Below are positions 56,372 to 64,000 of a stretch of DNA of 64,000 bases, one piece after another (the stretch's first letter is position 1; every line of letters begins with the position of its first letter). Below the pieces are notes generated by a model that saw only the letters and a list, made by a program, of their open reading frames with translations, did no database searches and was not told the DNA's origin. This DNA comes from Pseudomonadota bacterium (lineage in GTDB: Bacteria; Myxococcota_A; UBA796; CAJQPC01). A program made the translations under genes and the position numbers. The DNA is taken from contig JAAESX010000059.1 of assembly GCA_024228935.1 (NCBI GenBank), positions 82,609 to 146,608 on the forward strand, written 5' to 3'.

Positions 56372-58318
56372 TCAGTCGGCGGGCGGCGGGACCACGTCAC
56401 CGGCAGAGTCGAGGATCTCCGGGCTTTCCAGCTCGACCGAGTCCTCGCTCGGCTCGTCCGGCACCGGATGGTCGGCGGGCGGCGCTCCGACACCCAGGCC
56501 ATCGGCCAGGAGCGTGGACAGGGTCTGCAGACGATCCACCAGCGAGGCGGGGTCGTCGATGTGGCCCTCGGTCAGCTTGGCCTGATCGACCAGCAGATGC
56601 GCGAGCGGCGCGGCCTGCTGGGTTCGGGACGAGCCGTGGAGCGCCTCGATCGCTCGCACGAGCGGGTGACCGGGGTTGATCTCGAGGACGCGCTTGCCGA
56701 CGCCCATGCCGGGCTGCATCGAGCTGAGCATGCGCTGCATGTTGGCGCTCATGCCGTGCTCGTCGTCGACCAGGACGCTCGGGCTGTCGGTCAGGCGGTT
56801 GCTGACCCGGACGTCCTTGACCTGGGTCGCCAGCGTGGTCTTCAGCCAGCCGACCAGGTCCTCGCCGACGGTCTCGGCCGGCTCGTCGTCCTCGAGGTCG
56901 AGCTCGCCGCGGCTCACGGCCTTCAGCTCGATGTCCTTGTACGAAGTGAGCGCGCCCACGAGCCACTCGTCGACGGGATCGGTCAGCAGCACGACCTCGA
57001 TGCCCTTCTTCTTGAAGGCCTCGAGGTGAGGGCTGCGGGCAGCCGTCGCGGCGTCCGGGGCCGTGAGGAACCAGATGGTGTCCTGGTCCTCGGGCATGTC
57101 CTCGACGTAGGCGGCCAGCGAGCGCCAACCCTCGCCAGCCGTCGTGCGGAAGCGGGCCAGCTCGGTGAGCTTGTCCTTGGGATCGGTGGTGTCGCCAGGA
57201 CGCGGCGTGAAGCCCTCCTTCATGACCGAGCCGAAGTCGCTCCAGATGGCGGTCCACTCCTCCTCGTCGTTCTTCGCGAGCTTCTTGAAGTGACGGAGGA
57301 CGCGGTTGACGAGCTGCTCCTTGAGCTCGCGCACCTGACGGTTCTGCTGGACCATCTCGCGGCTGACGTTGAGCTTGATGTCCTCGCTGTCGACGACACC
57401 GCGCACGAAACGGAGCCACTCGGGCAGCAGCTCGCGGGCCTCCTCGAGGATCAGGACGCGCTTGGCGTAGAGCTTCAGGGGGCGGCGGCCGTCGGTGTAG
57501 TTGAGGTCCTGGGGGACCATCGCCGGCACGAACAGCAGCGCCTTGAACTGGACGGGCGCATCAGCGTGCACGTGGATGTGCGTGGCCGGGTCGGCCCAGT
57601 CGCCGCAGGTCTGCTTGTAGAAGGCCTGGACCTCGGCCTCGTCGACCTCCTGGGGGCGCTTGGTCCAGAGCGCGACGGGCTCGTTGACCTGCTCCTCGGC
57701 GATCCGGATCGGGTAGCTGACGAACTCGCTGTACCGGCGGATGATCTCGGTGAGCTTGTCCTTGTCGAGGAAGTCGAAGCTGTCCTCGCGGAGCTTCAGC
57801 ACGATGTCGGTTCCCCGGCTCTCGCGCGCGCCCTCGGCGAGCGTGTACTCGGTGCTGCCGTCGCAACTCCAGGTGACGGCCTCGGCGTCGGGCTCGCCCG
57901 AGAGGCTGTGCACCGTGACGTGGTCCGAGACCATGAGCGCGGCGTAGAAGCCCACGCCGAACTGGCCGATGAGGTTGTGCTCGGTGCTCTTCTCGAGCGC
58001 CTTGGCGAAGGCCTTGGTGCCCGAGTGCGCGATGGTGCCGAGGTGCTCGCGCGCCTGGTCGGCGGTCAGCCCGATCCCGTTGTCGCTCACCGTGATGGTG
58101 GACTCGACGGGGTCGATGCGGATGTCGATGCCCGGCTCGCCGAGCGCCGGCGTGAGGTCCGGGTTCGACAGCCCCGCGACGCGTGCGCGGTCGAGCGCGT
58201 CGCTGGCGTTGGACACGAGCTCGCGGAGGAAAACCTCGCGGTCGCTGTAGAGCGAGTGGATGACGAGGTCGAGGAGCTGCCGGACTTCGGCGTCGAACGT
58301 ATGGGTCGTGGTCTGCAT
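56372..58318 (-). CDS. htpG: Chaperone HtpG (Hsp90)
   Basis: A 648-residue protein. ATG 58318 begins MQTTTHTFDAEVRQLLDLV. All GHKL nucleotide-binding motifs are present: ELVSNASDALDRAR, SDNGIGLT, GTIAHSGTKAF and GQFGVGFYAALMV. The middle and C-terminal domains follow (GVVDSEDIKLNVSREM, MQRMLSSMQPG). It folds client proteins with ATP in the cytoplasm. Divergent from the small membrane-protein gene, 66 bases between. Confidence 0.96.
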   Translation of the reverse strand: MQTTTHTFDAEVRQLLDLVIHSLYSDREVFLRELVSNASDALDRARVAGLSNPDLTPALGEPGIDIRIDPVESTITVSDNGIGLTADQAREHLGTIAHSGTKAFAKALEKSTEHNLIGQFGVGFYAALMVSDHVTVHSLSGEPDAEAVTWSCDGSTEYTLAEGARESRGTDIVLKLREDSFDFLDKDKLTEIIRRYSEFVSYPIRIAEEQVNEPVALWTKRPQEVDEAEVQAFYKQTCGDWADPATHIHVHADAPVQFKALLFVPAMVPQDLNYTDGRRPLKLYAKRVLILEEARELLPEWLRFVRGVVDSEDIKLNVSREMVQQNRQVRELKEQLVNRVLRHFKKLAKNDEEEWTAIWSDFGSVMKEGFTPRPGDTTDPKDKLTELARFRTTAGEGWRSLAAYVEDMPEDQDTIWFLTAPDAATAARSPHLEAFKKKGIEVVLLTDPVDEWLVGALTSYKDIELKAVSRGELDLEDDEPAETVGEDLVGWLKTTLATQVKDVRVSNRLTDSPSVLVDDEHGMSANMQRMLSSMQPGMGVGKRVLEINPGHPLVRAIEALHGSSRTQQAAPLAHLLVDQAKLTEGHIDDPASLVDRLQTLSTLLADGLGVGAPPADHPVPDEPSEDSVELESPEILDSAGDVVPPPAD

Positions 58319-58384
58319 GGCGCAGCAGGTAGACAGCGAGGCCCCACCGTCAAGCGTCGTAGACTGCCTGTGCGAGGAAGCACC

Positions 58385-58651
58385 GTGACGAAGGAACAAC
58401 GAGGCGCCCTGGGACTGGGCGTGATCCTGGCCGGGTTCAACACCCTGGTCCCGCTGGTCGGGCACTTCATCGTCTCGCCCTTCGCCATCGGTGAAGGGGG
58501 GCGCTGGGGGCTGATCGCCGTGTCGTGGCTCGTGGCCTCGGCCGTCCCGCCGTTCTTGATCTTCGACAAAGGGACCCGCCCCGCGGCGACCGCAGCCGTG
58601 GTCGGCGTCGGCGTGCACGCCATCGTGACCCTCGGAGCCCTGTCCTTTTGA
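58385..58651 (+). CDS. Small two-to-three-helix membrane protein
   Basis: An 88-residue protein. GTG 58385 is preceded by GAGGAAG. Hydrophobic helices lie at about 9-30, 42-60 and 67-86 (GLGVILAGFNTLVPLVGHFIV; IAVSWLVASAVPPFLIF; TAAVVGVGVHAIVTLGAL). No family recognised. Its stop overlaps the next start as TTGA, so the pair is co-translated. Confidence 0.65.
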   Translation: MTKEQRGALGLGVILAGFNTLVPLVGHFIVSPFAIGEGGRWGLIAVSWLVASAVPPFLIFDKGTRPAATAAVVGVGVHAIVTLGALSF

Positions 58652-60123
58652 TCTGGTCGACCGCAGCGCTGGCCGCGACCATCTCGCTGGGCCCGGACGA
58701 GAAGCTCCAGGACGCGGTCGACGGCGCGTCGGACGGAGACACCATCGAGGTGGCGCTGTCGTACGTGCCGTTCGAGCCGTTCGTCGACTGGTCGGGCAAG
58801 GACCTGACCATCCAGGGTGCCGGCGGGCTGGCCGACATCCCTCCTCTGGCCGTGGACGACGCGTCCCTGGTCCTGCGGGAGATCCGGATCCAGGGCTCGG
58901 GGACCTCGGCGTACCCCGTGTCGATGACGCTGGCCTCGGACAAGGGGCCCGAGGAGCTGGTCATCAAGGAGTGTGTCTTCGAGGGGAACGCGCTCCCCGT
59001 CGTGGTCTACGCCTTCAGCCCCGCCGAGCTGACCGTCGAGGTCGTGGACTCGACATTCAGCGAGAACACGACGACCCAGGACGGCGCGGCGATCCGGGGC
59101 ACGACCCTGCGCTCCGCCAAGGTCACGTGGTCGACCTTCGACCGGAATGCGGCCGAGGGTGATGGCGGCGCGCTCGCGTTCACCGCGGGCAACGGCGGGG
59201 CGGTGAGGCTGGAGAGCGTCGACTTCGGCGGGAACGAGGGCGGCTCGCAAGGCGGAGACATGACCGTCGAGGGCTACGACCTGGCCGCCCAGTACGTGAT
59301 GGCGCTGGACGGACAGGCCAACGCCGGCGGCTTCCTCTACGTGAAGGAGAGCTCCGCCGTGAGCCTGGACGACGTGATCGTCCACCGGCCCAAGGCGACG
59401 ACCTCGGGGGGCGCCATCTACACGTGGGACGTCCCGTCGGTGCGCATCAGCCGGTCGTTGTTCTGCGGCGCCTCGAACGAGAGCACCGACTACCACGGGG
59501 CGTTCATGCACCTGGACGGGCCCGACGAGACCGAGCTCTCGATGTCGAACACGGTCGTCCACGGCACGACCGGCGGCGACAACTCGCCGGCCATCCGCGC
59601 GAACGAGGCGAACCTGGAGTTCATCCACACGACCAGGGCCGACAACCGCACCGCGTACGGCGTGATCCTCGGCCAGACGCTGTCGGGCCTGAACCTGGAG
59701 AACACCATCGTCACCGGGGCCACCTCGTTCGTGAACTACGGCGAGTTCGTGGGGACCGCGATGGGCACGCACAACCTGTGGGACGAGATCACGAGCGTCG
59801 AGTTCGAGCCACGCGACGACTTCACCGACCTGACGGACGACCCCTACAGCCTGTTCGAGACCGACCCGAACTTCGAGGACTTCACGGGAGGGGACTGCAC
59901 GACCGAGCCGACCCTGGCGGAGGGGAGCCTGGCCATCGACGCAGGGAAGGGAGACGACGCGGATGGCTCGCCGGCGGACATCGGCGCGTACGGGGGCGAG
60001 AACAGCGCAGACCTGTTCGTGTTTCCCGAGCCGGACGGGGGCGAGGACACCGGGCCGATCGACAGCCCACCGGACAGCCCTGTCGACAGCCCGCGCGACA
60101 GCGACTCCACACCGATTGTCTAG
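58648..60123 (+). CDS. Secreted right-handed beta-helix-like protein
   Basis: A 491-residue protein starting at TTG 58648, with a short signal MIWSTAALAA. The N-terminus has the parallel beta-helix lead-in LQDAVDGASDGDTIEV, followed by irregular repeats (ECVFEGNALP, STFDRNAAEGDGGALAFTAGNGG, SLFCGASNES) typical of polymorphic outer-membrane and pectate-lyase-like helices. The end is an SPPDSPVDSPRDSDS linker and TAG at 60121-60123. The same frame continues past the stop into a sorting tail, so the TAG may be a nonsense mutation. Confidence 0.82.
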   Translation: MIWSTAALAATISLGPDEKLQDAVDGASDGDTIEVALSYVPFEPFVDWSGKDLTIQGAGGLADIPPLAVDDASLVLREIRIQGSGTSAYPVSMTLASDKGPEELVIKECVFEGNALPVVVYAFSPAELTVEVVDSTFSENTTTQDGAAIRGTTLRSAKVTWSTFDRNAAEGDGGALAFTAGNGGAVRLESVDFGGNEGGSQGGDMTVEGYDLAAQYVMALDGQANAGGFLYVKESSAVSLDDVIVHRPKATTSGGAIYTWDVPSVRISRSLFCGASNESTDYHGAFMHLDGPDETELSMSNTVVHGTTGGDNSPAIRANEANLEFIHTTRADNRTAYGVILGQTLSGLNLENTIVTGATSFVNYGEFVGTAMGTHNLWDEITSVEFEPRDDFTDLTDDPYSLFETDPNFEDFTGGDCTTEPTLAEGSLAIDAGKGDDADGSPADIGAYGGENSADLFVFPEPDGGEDTGPIDSPPDSPVDSPRDSDSTPIV

Positions 60124-60261
60124 TCAGGCACCGACTCAGTGCTGGACACGGCAACCCCTCCATTCACGCCCGAACAGTGGGTCAGCGGCGGGTGCCGAGG
60201 CCCGCTCGGAGCTGGGCTCGTGCTGATCGGGCTCGGCCTGTTGGTGCGCCGAAAAGGCTAG
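60124..60261 (+). other. In-frame extension after TAG encoding a MYXO-CTERM-like sorting tail
   Basis: Reading on from 60124 in the beta-helix frame gives SGTDSVLDTATPPFTPEQW, then SGGCRGPLGAGLVLIGLGLLV and RRKG, ending TAG at 60261. That is a Gly-Gly-Cys motif, hydrophobic helix and Arg cluster, the same layout as the tail at 37751-39289. No start codon precedes it suitably, so it belongs to the upstream gene. Its last TAG overlaps the stop of the convergent gene as CTAG. Confidence 0.6.
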
Positions 60262-60716
60262 CGCCCGCCTCCACCGCCGCCGTTCGGATCGCCCTTCGGC
60301 GGCCGCTTGGCCCCCTTCTTGGCCGGCTCACTCGACTCGTCGGGCTCGGGGTCCTTCGGGATCTCGAACAGCTTCTCGCTCGGCTCCCCCATGTCGACCT
60401 CCTGGCCCTGCAGGCGCGCCACGTCGACCGCCAGCTCGTCGAGCGCCAGCTGCACGTCGTCGGCCTCGAGCGTGGTCTTCGAGGGGTCGAACGCGATCTG
60501 GTCCGCGTTCGCGAGCTTGGCCTCCTGGAGCTCGGCGACCTGCATCTCCAGGTTGCCGATGCGCTCCTCGTACGACTCCATGCGCCGCTCGACGCGGTCC
60601 TCGAGGGCGTTCATGTCCTCGACGCTGACGCCATCGGTCTCGACGGTGACCACGTCCGTGATGGGCTCGGGGGCGGGGGCCGGGCTGATCGGGATGCAGG
60701 CGAAGAGGAACCACAT
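60258..60716 (-). CDS. Coiled-coil lipoprotein
   Basis: A 152-residue protein starting MWFLFACIP, a very short lipoprotein signal. Residues about 33-110 form a coiled coil (VEDMNALEDRVERRMESYEE, IGNLEMQVAELQEAKLANAD). The tail is rich in Pro, Lys and Glu and ends with a Gly run. Function unknown, probably a periplasmic spacer. Nine bases separate it from the formylglycine-generating-enzyme homologue upstream on its strand. Confidence 0.7.
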   Translation of the reverse strand: MWFLFACIPISPAPAPEPITDVVTVETDGVSVEDMNALEDRVERRMESYEERIGNLEMQVAELQEAKLANADQIAFDPSKTTLEADDVQLALDELAVDVARLQGQEVDMGEPSEKLFEIPKDPEPDESSEPAKKGAKRPPKGDPNGGGGGGR

Positions 60717-60725
60717 GACCGCACC

Positions 60726-61589
60726 CTACAGGGCGCAGCGAAACCCGTTGTTCGAGAAGGGCGCCCGTGGATGGGCCTTCCCCCGCGCGAACAGACCGTA
60801 GCCACTGCAGGTCTTCTTGCTGCACCACCACGAACCGCCTCGGCCGACCTTGTCCTCGCCGTCCTGGGGTCCGACGGGATCGGTCACGTCGCCGCGCGAG
60901 AACGTGTCTTCGGCGTACCAGTCCGCCGTGTACTGCCAGACGTTGCCGACCGGGTCGTAGAGCCCCCACCCGTTCGGCTCGAACGCGCGGACCGGCGAGG
61001 TGTGCACGAAGCCGTCCTCGCGGGTGTTGAGCGTGTGGTCCTCGCCCTGCCAGTAGTTCAGGTTCGACGGGGTGTCCTCGCCGCTGGGGTACCGACCCGT
61101 GGCGCCGGCGCGCATCGCGTACTCCCACTCGGCCTCGCTCGGCAGTCGGCGTCCGTGGTGCTCACAGTAGGTGGCGGCGTCCTTCCAGCTGACCATCACG
61201 ACCGGCTCGTCGTCGGCCTGGGTGTGGTTCTCGGGGAAGGGGCCTCGCCAGGTGATGCCTTCGAGATCGAGCCACTCCCACTCGGCCATGCCCTCGAAGG
61301 CGGTCTTGCCGCTGCCCTGGCGCTCGGCGTCGGTGACGTGGCCAGTCGCCTCGACGAAGGCGCGGAAGTCCGCGACCGTGACGAGGGTCTCTTCCAGCGT
61401 GAACGCCGAGATCGTGACGGTGTGCGCGGGAGTCTGGTCCGCGTGCATCGCGCGGTCTCGGCCCATCGTGAACGAGCCGGCCGGGATGGCGGTCATCCCC
61501 TCGGGCACGGCCTGGACGGGCTCAGCGACGGGCTCGGCAGAGGAGCACGCCAGGCCCAGGCTCAGCCCGCGAAGCACCACGCCATGCAC
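60726..61589 (-). CDS. Formylglycine-generating-enzyme (SUMF1) family lipoprotein with both catalytic cysteines
   Basis: A 287-residue protein. The signal ends SLGLAC (ATG 61589 is chosen; an internal start closer to the Cys is possible). The FGE fold is complete: MTAIPAGSFTMGRDRAMH, ETLVTVADFRAFVEATGH, VSWKDAATYCEHHGRRLPSEAEWEYAMRA split across the domain, and GNVWQYTADWY. The active-site pair is Cys256 and Cys261 in GGSWWCSKKTCSGYG, matching Cys336/Cys341 of human FGE. It may convert Cys to formylglycine in exported sulfatases, or be an amino-acid-modifying relative. It overlaps the Cys-rich gene by 28 bases. Confidence 0.88.
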   Translation of the reverse strand: MHGVVLRGLSLGLACSSAEPVAEPVQAVPEGMTAIPAGSFTMGRDRAMHADQTPAHTVTISAFTLEETLVTVADFRAFVEATGHVTDAERQGSGKTAFEGMAEWEWLDLEGITWRGPFPENHTQADDEPVVMVSWKDAATYCEHHGRRLPSEAEWEYAMRAGATGRYPSGEDTPSNLNYWQGEDHTLNTREDGFVHTSPVRAFEPNGWGLYDPVGNVWQYTADWYAEDTFSRGDVTDPVGPQDGEDKVGRGGSWWCSKKTCSGYGLFARGKAHPRAPFSNNGFRCAL

Positions 61590-62332
61590 CGGTCATCGAA
61601 GTCGGGGAACTTCTCGGTGCAGCCGTCCATCATGCACTCGGACATCTCCATGCAGTCGGGGCAGGCCTCGCCGATCTCCTTGTCGAACCGCTCGTAGCAG
61701 GCATCTCCGCGGTCGCTGCACTTGGTGTGGCACGCGGTTCGGGCGGCCAGGCACGAGTCGCTGCAGGCCACGCGGGCGGCCGTGCACTCTTCCTTGCCCT
61801 GGCCGCAGGCGACACATGCGGTCGCACACTCGGCTTCGCACTCACCGCAGCGGTCGCCACAGGTGTCGAGGCAGTTCTCGGTCTTCTCGTGGCAGCCAGA
61901 CAGGTCGTCGGCGTACATCTGGTCGAAGTCCCGGTCCGTGCAGGCGTCCGTGAACGGGTTCGGAGGCGGTCCACCCTGGACCGTCCAGGCCGTCTGGAGG
62001 TCACACATGCACTGGGTGTAGAGCCCACACGCCGAGTCCGGCAGTCCGTGCACCACGTCCGCCGTCGACTTCGTCGGCTCGTTGGTGTGCACCCCGGCGA
62101 AGGCCTCGCAGACCGCGTTTCCTCCGGTCGTGAACGTGACGACGCCGTCCTCGTCCACCATGTCGCCGGTGCACTCCTGCTCGAAGGTCCAGTGGCTGTC
62201 GAACAGGCCCGAGTAGATGAACCCCGTGCCCAGCTTCGTGGCGTGGTAGCCCGTCTCGGTCTTGGTCCCCTCGAGGAGGAACAGCCGAGGCGAGTCGGCC
62301 TCGGGCCCATCCTCACCGCCCGTCGAGCCGCC
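61562..62332 (-). CDS. Cys-rich secreted protein, N-terminus missing
   Basis: The frame is open from the TAG of the CapA gene at 62333 without any ATG, GTG or TTG until ATG 62161, yet residues before that (LFLLEGTKTETGYHATKL, FIYSGLFDSHWTFEQEC) look coding. ATG 62161 gives 199 residues. The mature part has about 25 cysteines, many as Cys-x3-Cys (CLDTCGDRCGECEAEC, CSDSCLAARTACHTKC), suggesting a disulfide-linked helical array in the periplasm or outside. The signal peptide appears to be lost at the junction. Confidence 0.62.
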   Translation of the reverse strand, partial: GGSTGGEDGPEADSPRLFLLEGTKTETGYHATKLGTGFIYSGLFDSHWTFEQECTGDMVDEDGVVTFTTGGNAVCEAFAGVHTNEPTKSTADVVHGLPDSACGLYTQCMCDLQTAWTVQGGPPPNPFTDACTDRDFDQMYADDLSGCHEKTENCLDTCGDRCGECEAECATACVACGQGKEECTAARVACSDSCLAARTACHTKCSDRGDACYERFDKEIGEACPDCMEMSECMMDGCTEKFPDFDDRCMAWCFAG

Positions 62333-63673
62333 CTACCGCTTCCCGATCGACCCGTCCTGTCCGACCACCACCCCCGTCTCCGGGAAGTCCTCGGCCGAGA
62401 GCTTCCGGATCAAGGCCGCGCTCCCCCCGTCGGGGTCCATCACCGGCACCCCCTCGCCCTCCTGGCGGGTCGAGATGATCTTCCCGGCCACGAACCGGCC
62501 GTCCTTGTCGACCTCGACCTCGAGGATGAGCCCCGCGCCCAGGTACCCGGACAGGTTGAACCGCCCGTACGTCGCGAAGTTGCCGAGCGAGTAGGCGATG
62601 AGCCGGTCGTCGTACACCTCCATCGCCCGCGGCACGTGCGGTCCGTGGCCCAGGATGAGGTCGGCGCCGGCGTCGATCGCGGCGTGCGTGAACATCCGCA
62701 GGTGCCCGCGGTTCTCGCCGTAGAAGGTCTCGCGGCCGTTGGGCACGTGGATGGCCTTGCTGCCCTCGGCGCCTCCGTGGAAGCTCACAATGACGATGTC
62801 GTGGGTCTTGTCCACGGCCGAGATGAGCTCCATCGCGGCGTCGTGGTCGTTCAGGTTGTGGCCCGAAGACGCCGTGTGGAAGCCGATCATCGCGATCTTC
62901 AGGCCGTTGGCCTCGACACTCGCGAGCGTCCCGGGTCGGCCGGAATACGCGATACCGAGCTGATCGAGCGTCTGTTCGGTCTCGATCCGGCAGACCTCGC
63001 CGAAGTCCTGGGCGTGGTTGTTCGCGGTCGAGGCCAGGTCGACCCCGGCCTTCGCGACATGGTCGCCGTACCGGGTGGGCGAGCGGAAGGCGTAGCAGTT
63101 GCCGCCCTTGCCGCACTTCTTGGTCTCGCCCGAGTCGCAGAGCGGCCCCTCCAGGTTCGCGAAGGTCAGGTCGGCGTCGGCCATCACCTCTTCAACCTCG
63201 GCGAGCAGGTCAGCGCCGTCGTTCGGCGGCAGGTAGCCAGCCGGGAAGTCGGTCCCGAGCATCACGTCGCCGACAGCTCGCAGGCGCACGGTGGTCCCCT
63301 CGGGCACGGTGCTGCGCACGATGGTCTCAGGCGCTCCTTCGGTCATCGCCTTCAGCGCGGCAGCGCTCTTCACATGGCCCCGCGCCGTCAGGATGTGCTC
63401 GGCCGCCGCCTCGTGGTCCGGCTGCAGCTCGAGCACGGTCTCCCACTCGGAGACGACGTCCTCCCAGTCGCTCAACAGCCAGTACGCCCACCCGAGCTCC
63501 CAGTGGCAGTCGACCCGCTGGGGCGCGCGCTCGGTGCAGGCGGCCAGCTCACGCCGAGCGACGACCGCGTCCTTCTGCTTCAGCGCGGCGACGCCGGCCT
63601 CGTAGTGGTGCTGATCGATGGACACCGTGGCCGGAGCCGGGTCCTGCGCGAGCGCTGCTGCCATCCACCACAT
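62333..63673 (-). CDS. CapA-family protein with N-terminal TPR region
   Basis: A 446-residue protein. ATG 63673 is preceded by GGAGAGA; the short signal is MWWMAAALA. Residues about 20-125 contain TPR-like helices (GVAALKQKDAVVARREL). Residues about 145-440 are the CapA (PGA_cap) metallophosphatase-like domain: LRAVGDVMLG, FANLEGPL, STANNHAQDFG, ILGHGPHVPR and IAYSLGNFA. CapA proteins act in polyglutamate capsule synthesis or related envelope processes. Divergent from the truncated beta-helix gene, 66 bases between. Confidence 0.88.
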   Translation of the reverse strand: MWWMAAALAQDPAPATVSIDQHHYEAGVAALKQKDAVVARRELAACTERAPQRVDCHWELGWAYWLLSDWEDVVSEWETVLELQPDHEAAAEHILTARGHVKSAAALKAMTEGAPETIVRSTVPEGTTVRLRAVGDVMLGTDFPAGYLPPNDGADLLAEVEEVMADADLTFANLEGPLCDSGETKKCGKGGNCYAFRSPTRYGDHVAKAGVDLASTANNHAQDFGEVCRIETEQTLDQLGIAYSGRPGTLASVEANGLKIAMIGFHTASSGHNLNDHDAAMELISAVDKTHDIVIVSFHGGAEGSKAIHVPNGRETFYGENRGHLRMFTHAAIDAGADLILGHGPHVPRAMEVYDDRLIAYSLGNFATYGRFNLSGYLGAGLILEVEVDKDGRFVAGKIISTRQEGEGVPVMDPDGGSAALIRKLSAEDFPETGVVVGQDGSIGKR

Positions 63674-63739
63674 GTCTCTCTCCACCCCACCGGGCAAACC
63701 CAGCAGGCGCTGATCGGCTTCCGATGTAGCGTGCCCGCG

Positions 63740-63883
63740 ATGCTCTGGACCACCGCCGCAGTCGCCGCCACCTGGACCGTCGATCCCGGCGAGGACGTGC
63801 AAGCCACGCTCGATGCGGCCGCGGACGGAGACACCGTCGTGCTCGAGCCGGGCGTGCATGCGGCCGGATGTGCGGGGCGATGA
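63740..63883 (+). pseudogene. Truncated beta-helix-like protein (N-terminus only)
   Basis: A 47-residue frame starting MLWTTAAVAATWTVDPGED, with DAAADGDTVVLEPGVHA, closely parallel to the start of the beta-helix protein at 58648-60123. It stops at TGA 63883 soon after the first strand. A full-length paralogue would need several hundred more residues. Either a remnant or a deletion that joined it to the next frame, whose ATG overlaps as ATGA. Confidence 0.55.
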
Positions 63884-64000
63884 CCGCCGACGTCTGGTAC
63901 GCCAATGCGCTGCAAGCCGACCTGAGCACGAACACAGCGAGCATCGCGACCAACGCCGCCGACATCGACGCGGTCGAAGCGGACGTCGCTGGCCATGTGA
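63880..64000 (+). CDS. Coiled-coil protein fragment, cut by window edge
   Basis: From ATG 63880 the frame stays open to the end: MTADVWYANALQADLSTNT, then ASIATNAADIDAVEADVAGHV. The heptad-like spacing resembles tail-fibre or S74-chaperone-type stalk segments of surface proteins. It lacks a signal peptide and begins at a likely breakpoint, so it may be the internal part of a larger gene. Too short to assign. Confidence 0.4.
   Translation, partial: MTADVWYANALQADLSTNTASIATNAADIDAVEADVAGHV

Noticed and set aside
53949..62335. TAG read as an amino acid (for example pyrrolysine), because three in-frame TAGs at 54003, 60121 and 62333 are followed by plausible coding sequence
   Set aside because: TAG ends many intact genes here (for example 4762-4764, 7186-7188, 14863-14865), and two of the three cases also miss neighbouring residues or a start, pointing to deletion.

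Overview
This is a high-GC bacterial window that most likely comes from a myxobacterium-like organism (Myxococcota). The evidence is lineage-typical architecture: very short lipoprotein signals followed by Asp/Ser/Thr (SDSDTD) linkers, MopE-type Asp-rich metal-binding repeats, Gly-Cys plus hydrophobic plus Arg C-terminal sorting tails (MYXO-CTERM-like), thrombospondin type 3 OmpA proteins, a kinase fused to a formylglycine-generating-enzyme-like domain, and a DUF5939-type cyclase homologue. Genes are tightly packed, with ATGA, GTGA and TGATG overlaps. I found no rRNA, tRNA, CRISPR array or insertion sequence.

Layout. 1-5.4 kb: bPH2 membrane pair, phosphodiesterase-like lipoprotein, SDSDTD lipoprotein, membrane metallophosphoesterase and two small genes. 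5.5-7.2 kb: a lipoprotein whose C-terminal thioredoxin domain has an in-frame TGA exactly where the first Cys of WCxxC belongs, followed by a perfect hairpin; I read it as a selenoprotein. 7.2-10.1 kb: korAB. 10.2-15.7 kb: PhoD-like phosphatase, cyclase-like protein, TPR protein, two paralogous lipoproteins. 15.8-21.7 kb: four overlapping genes (TonB-dependent receptor, two lipoproteins, TPR-TlpA thioredoxin). 21.7-24.5 kb: cysD and cysN with a degenerate APS-kinase domain. 24.5-31.5 kb: frameshifted genes, feoAB, two histidine kinases, an RTX fragment. 31.5-41.2 kb: sulfatase-like lipoprotein, SDR, and an envelope operon (discoidin-like, OmpA/TSP3, MopE-like, repeat lipoprotein), PilZ. 41.2-45.2 kb: nucleotide-sugar genes with an FHA protein. 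45.2-48.2 kb: kinase-SUMF1 fusion convergent with a caspase-like gene. 48.4-50.9 kb: glycosyltransferase, SGNH protein, lipoprotein. 51.0-53.9 kb: ATP synthase F0 genes and hemL. 53.9-58.3 kb: broken esterase, PilZ, DnaJ-like protein, htpG. 58.4-64 kb: beta-helix-like protein, coiled-coil lipoprotein, a formylglycine-generating-enzyme homologue with both catalytic cysteines, Cys-rich protein, CapA protein, truncated genes at the edge.

Quality caution. About nine genes need a one- or two-base correction to read through, mostly at G/C homopolymers (for example 12795-12799, 24920-24923, 26156-26159, 30290-30293, 47794-47801), which looks like consensus error. Several other genes lack internal segments or 5' ends (25.48, 31.11, 45.89, 47.97, 54.00, 62.33, 63.87 kb), which may be assembly collapse or real decay. 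The selenocysteine call is not of this type: it is an in-frame TGA in an otherwise intact reading frame, at the redox-active position, with a stem-loop at the right distance.
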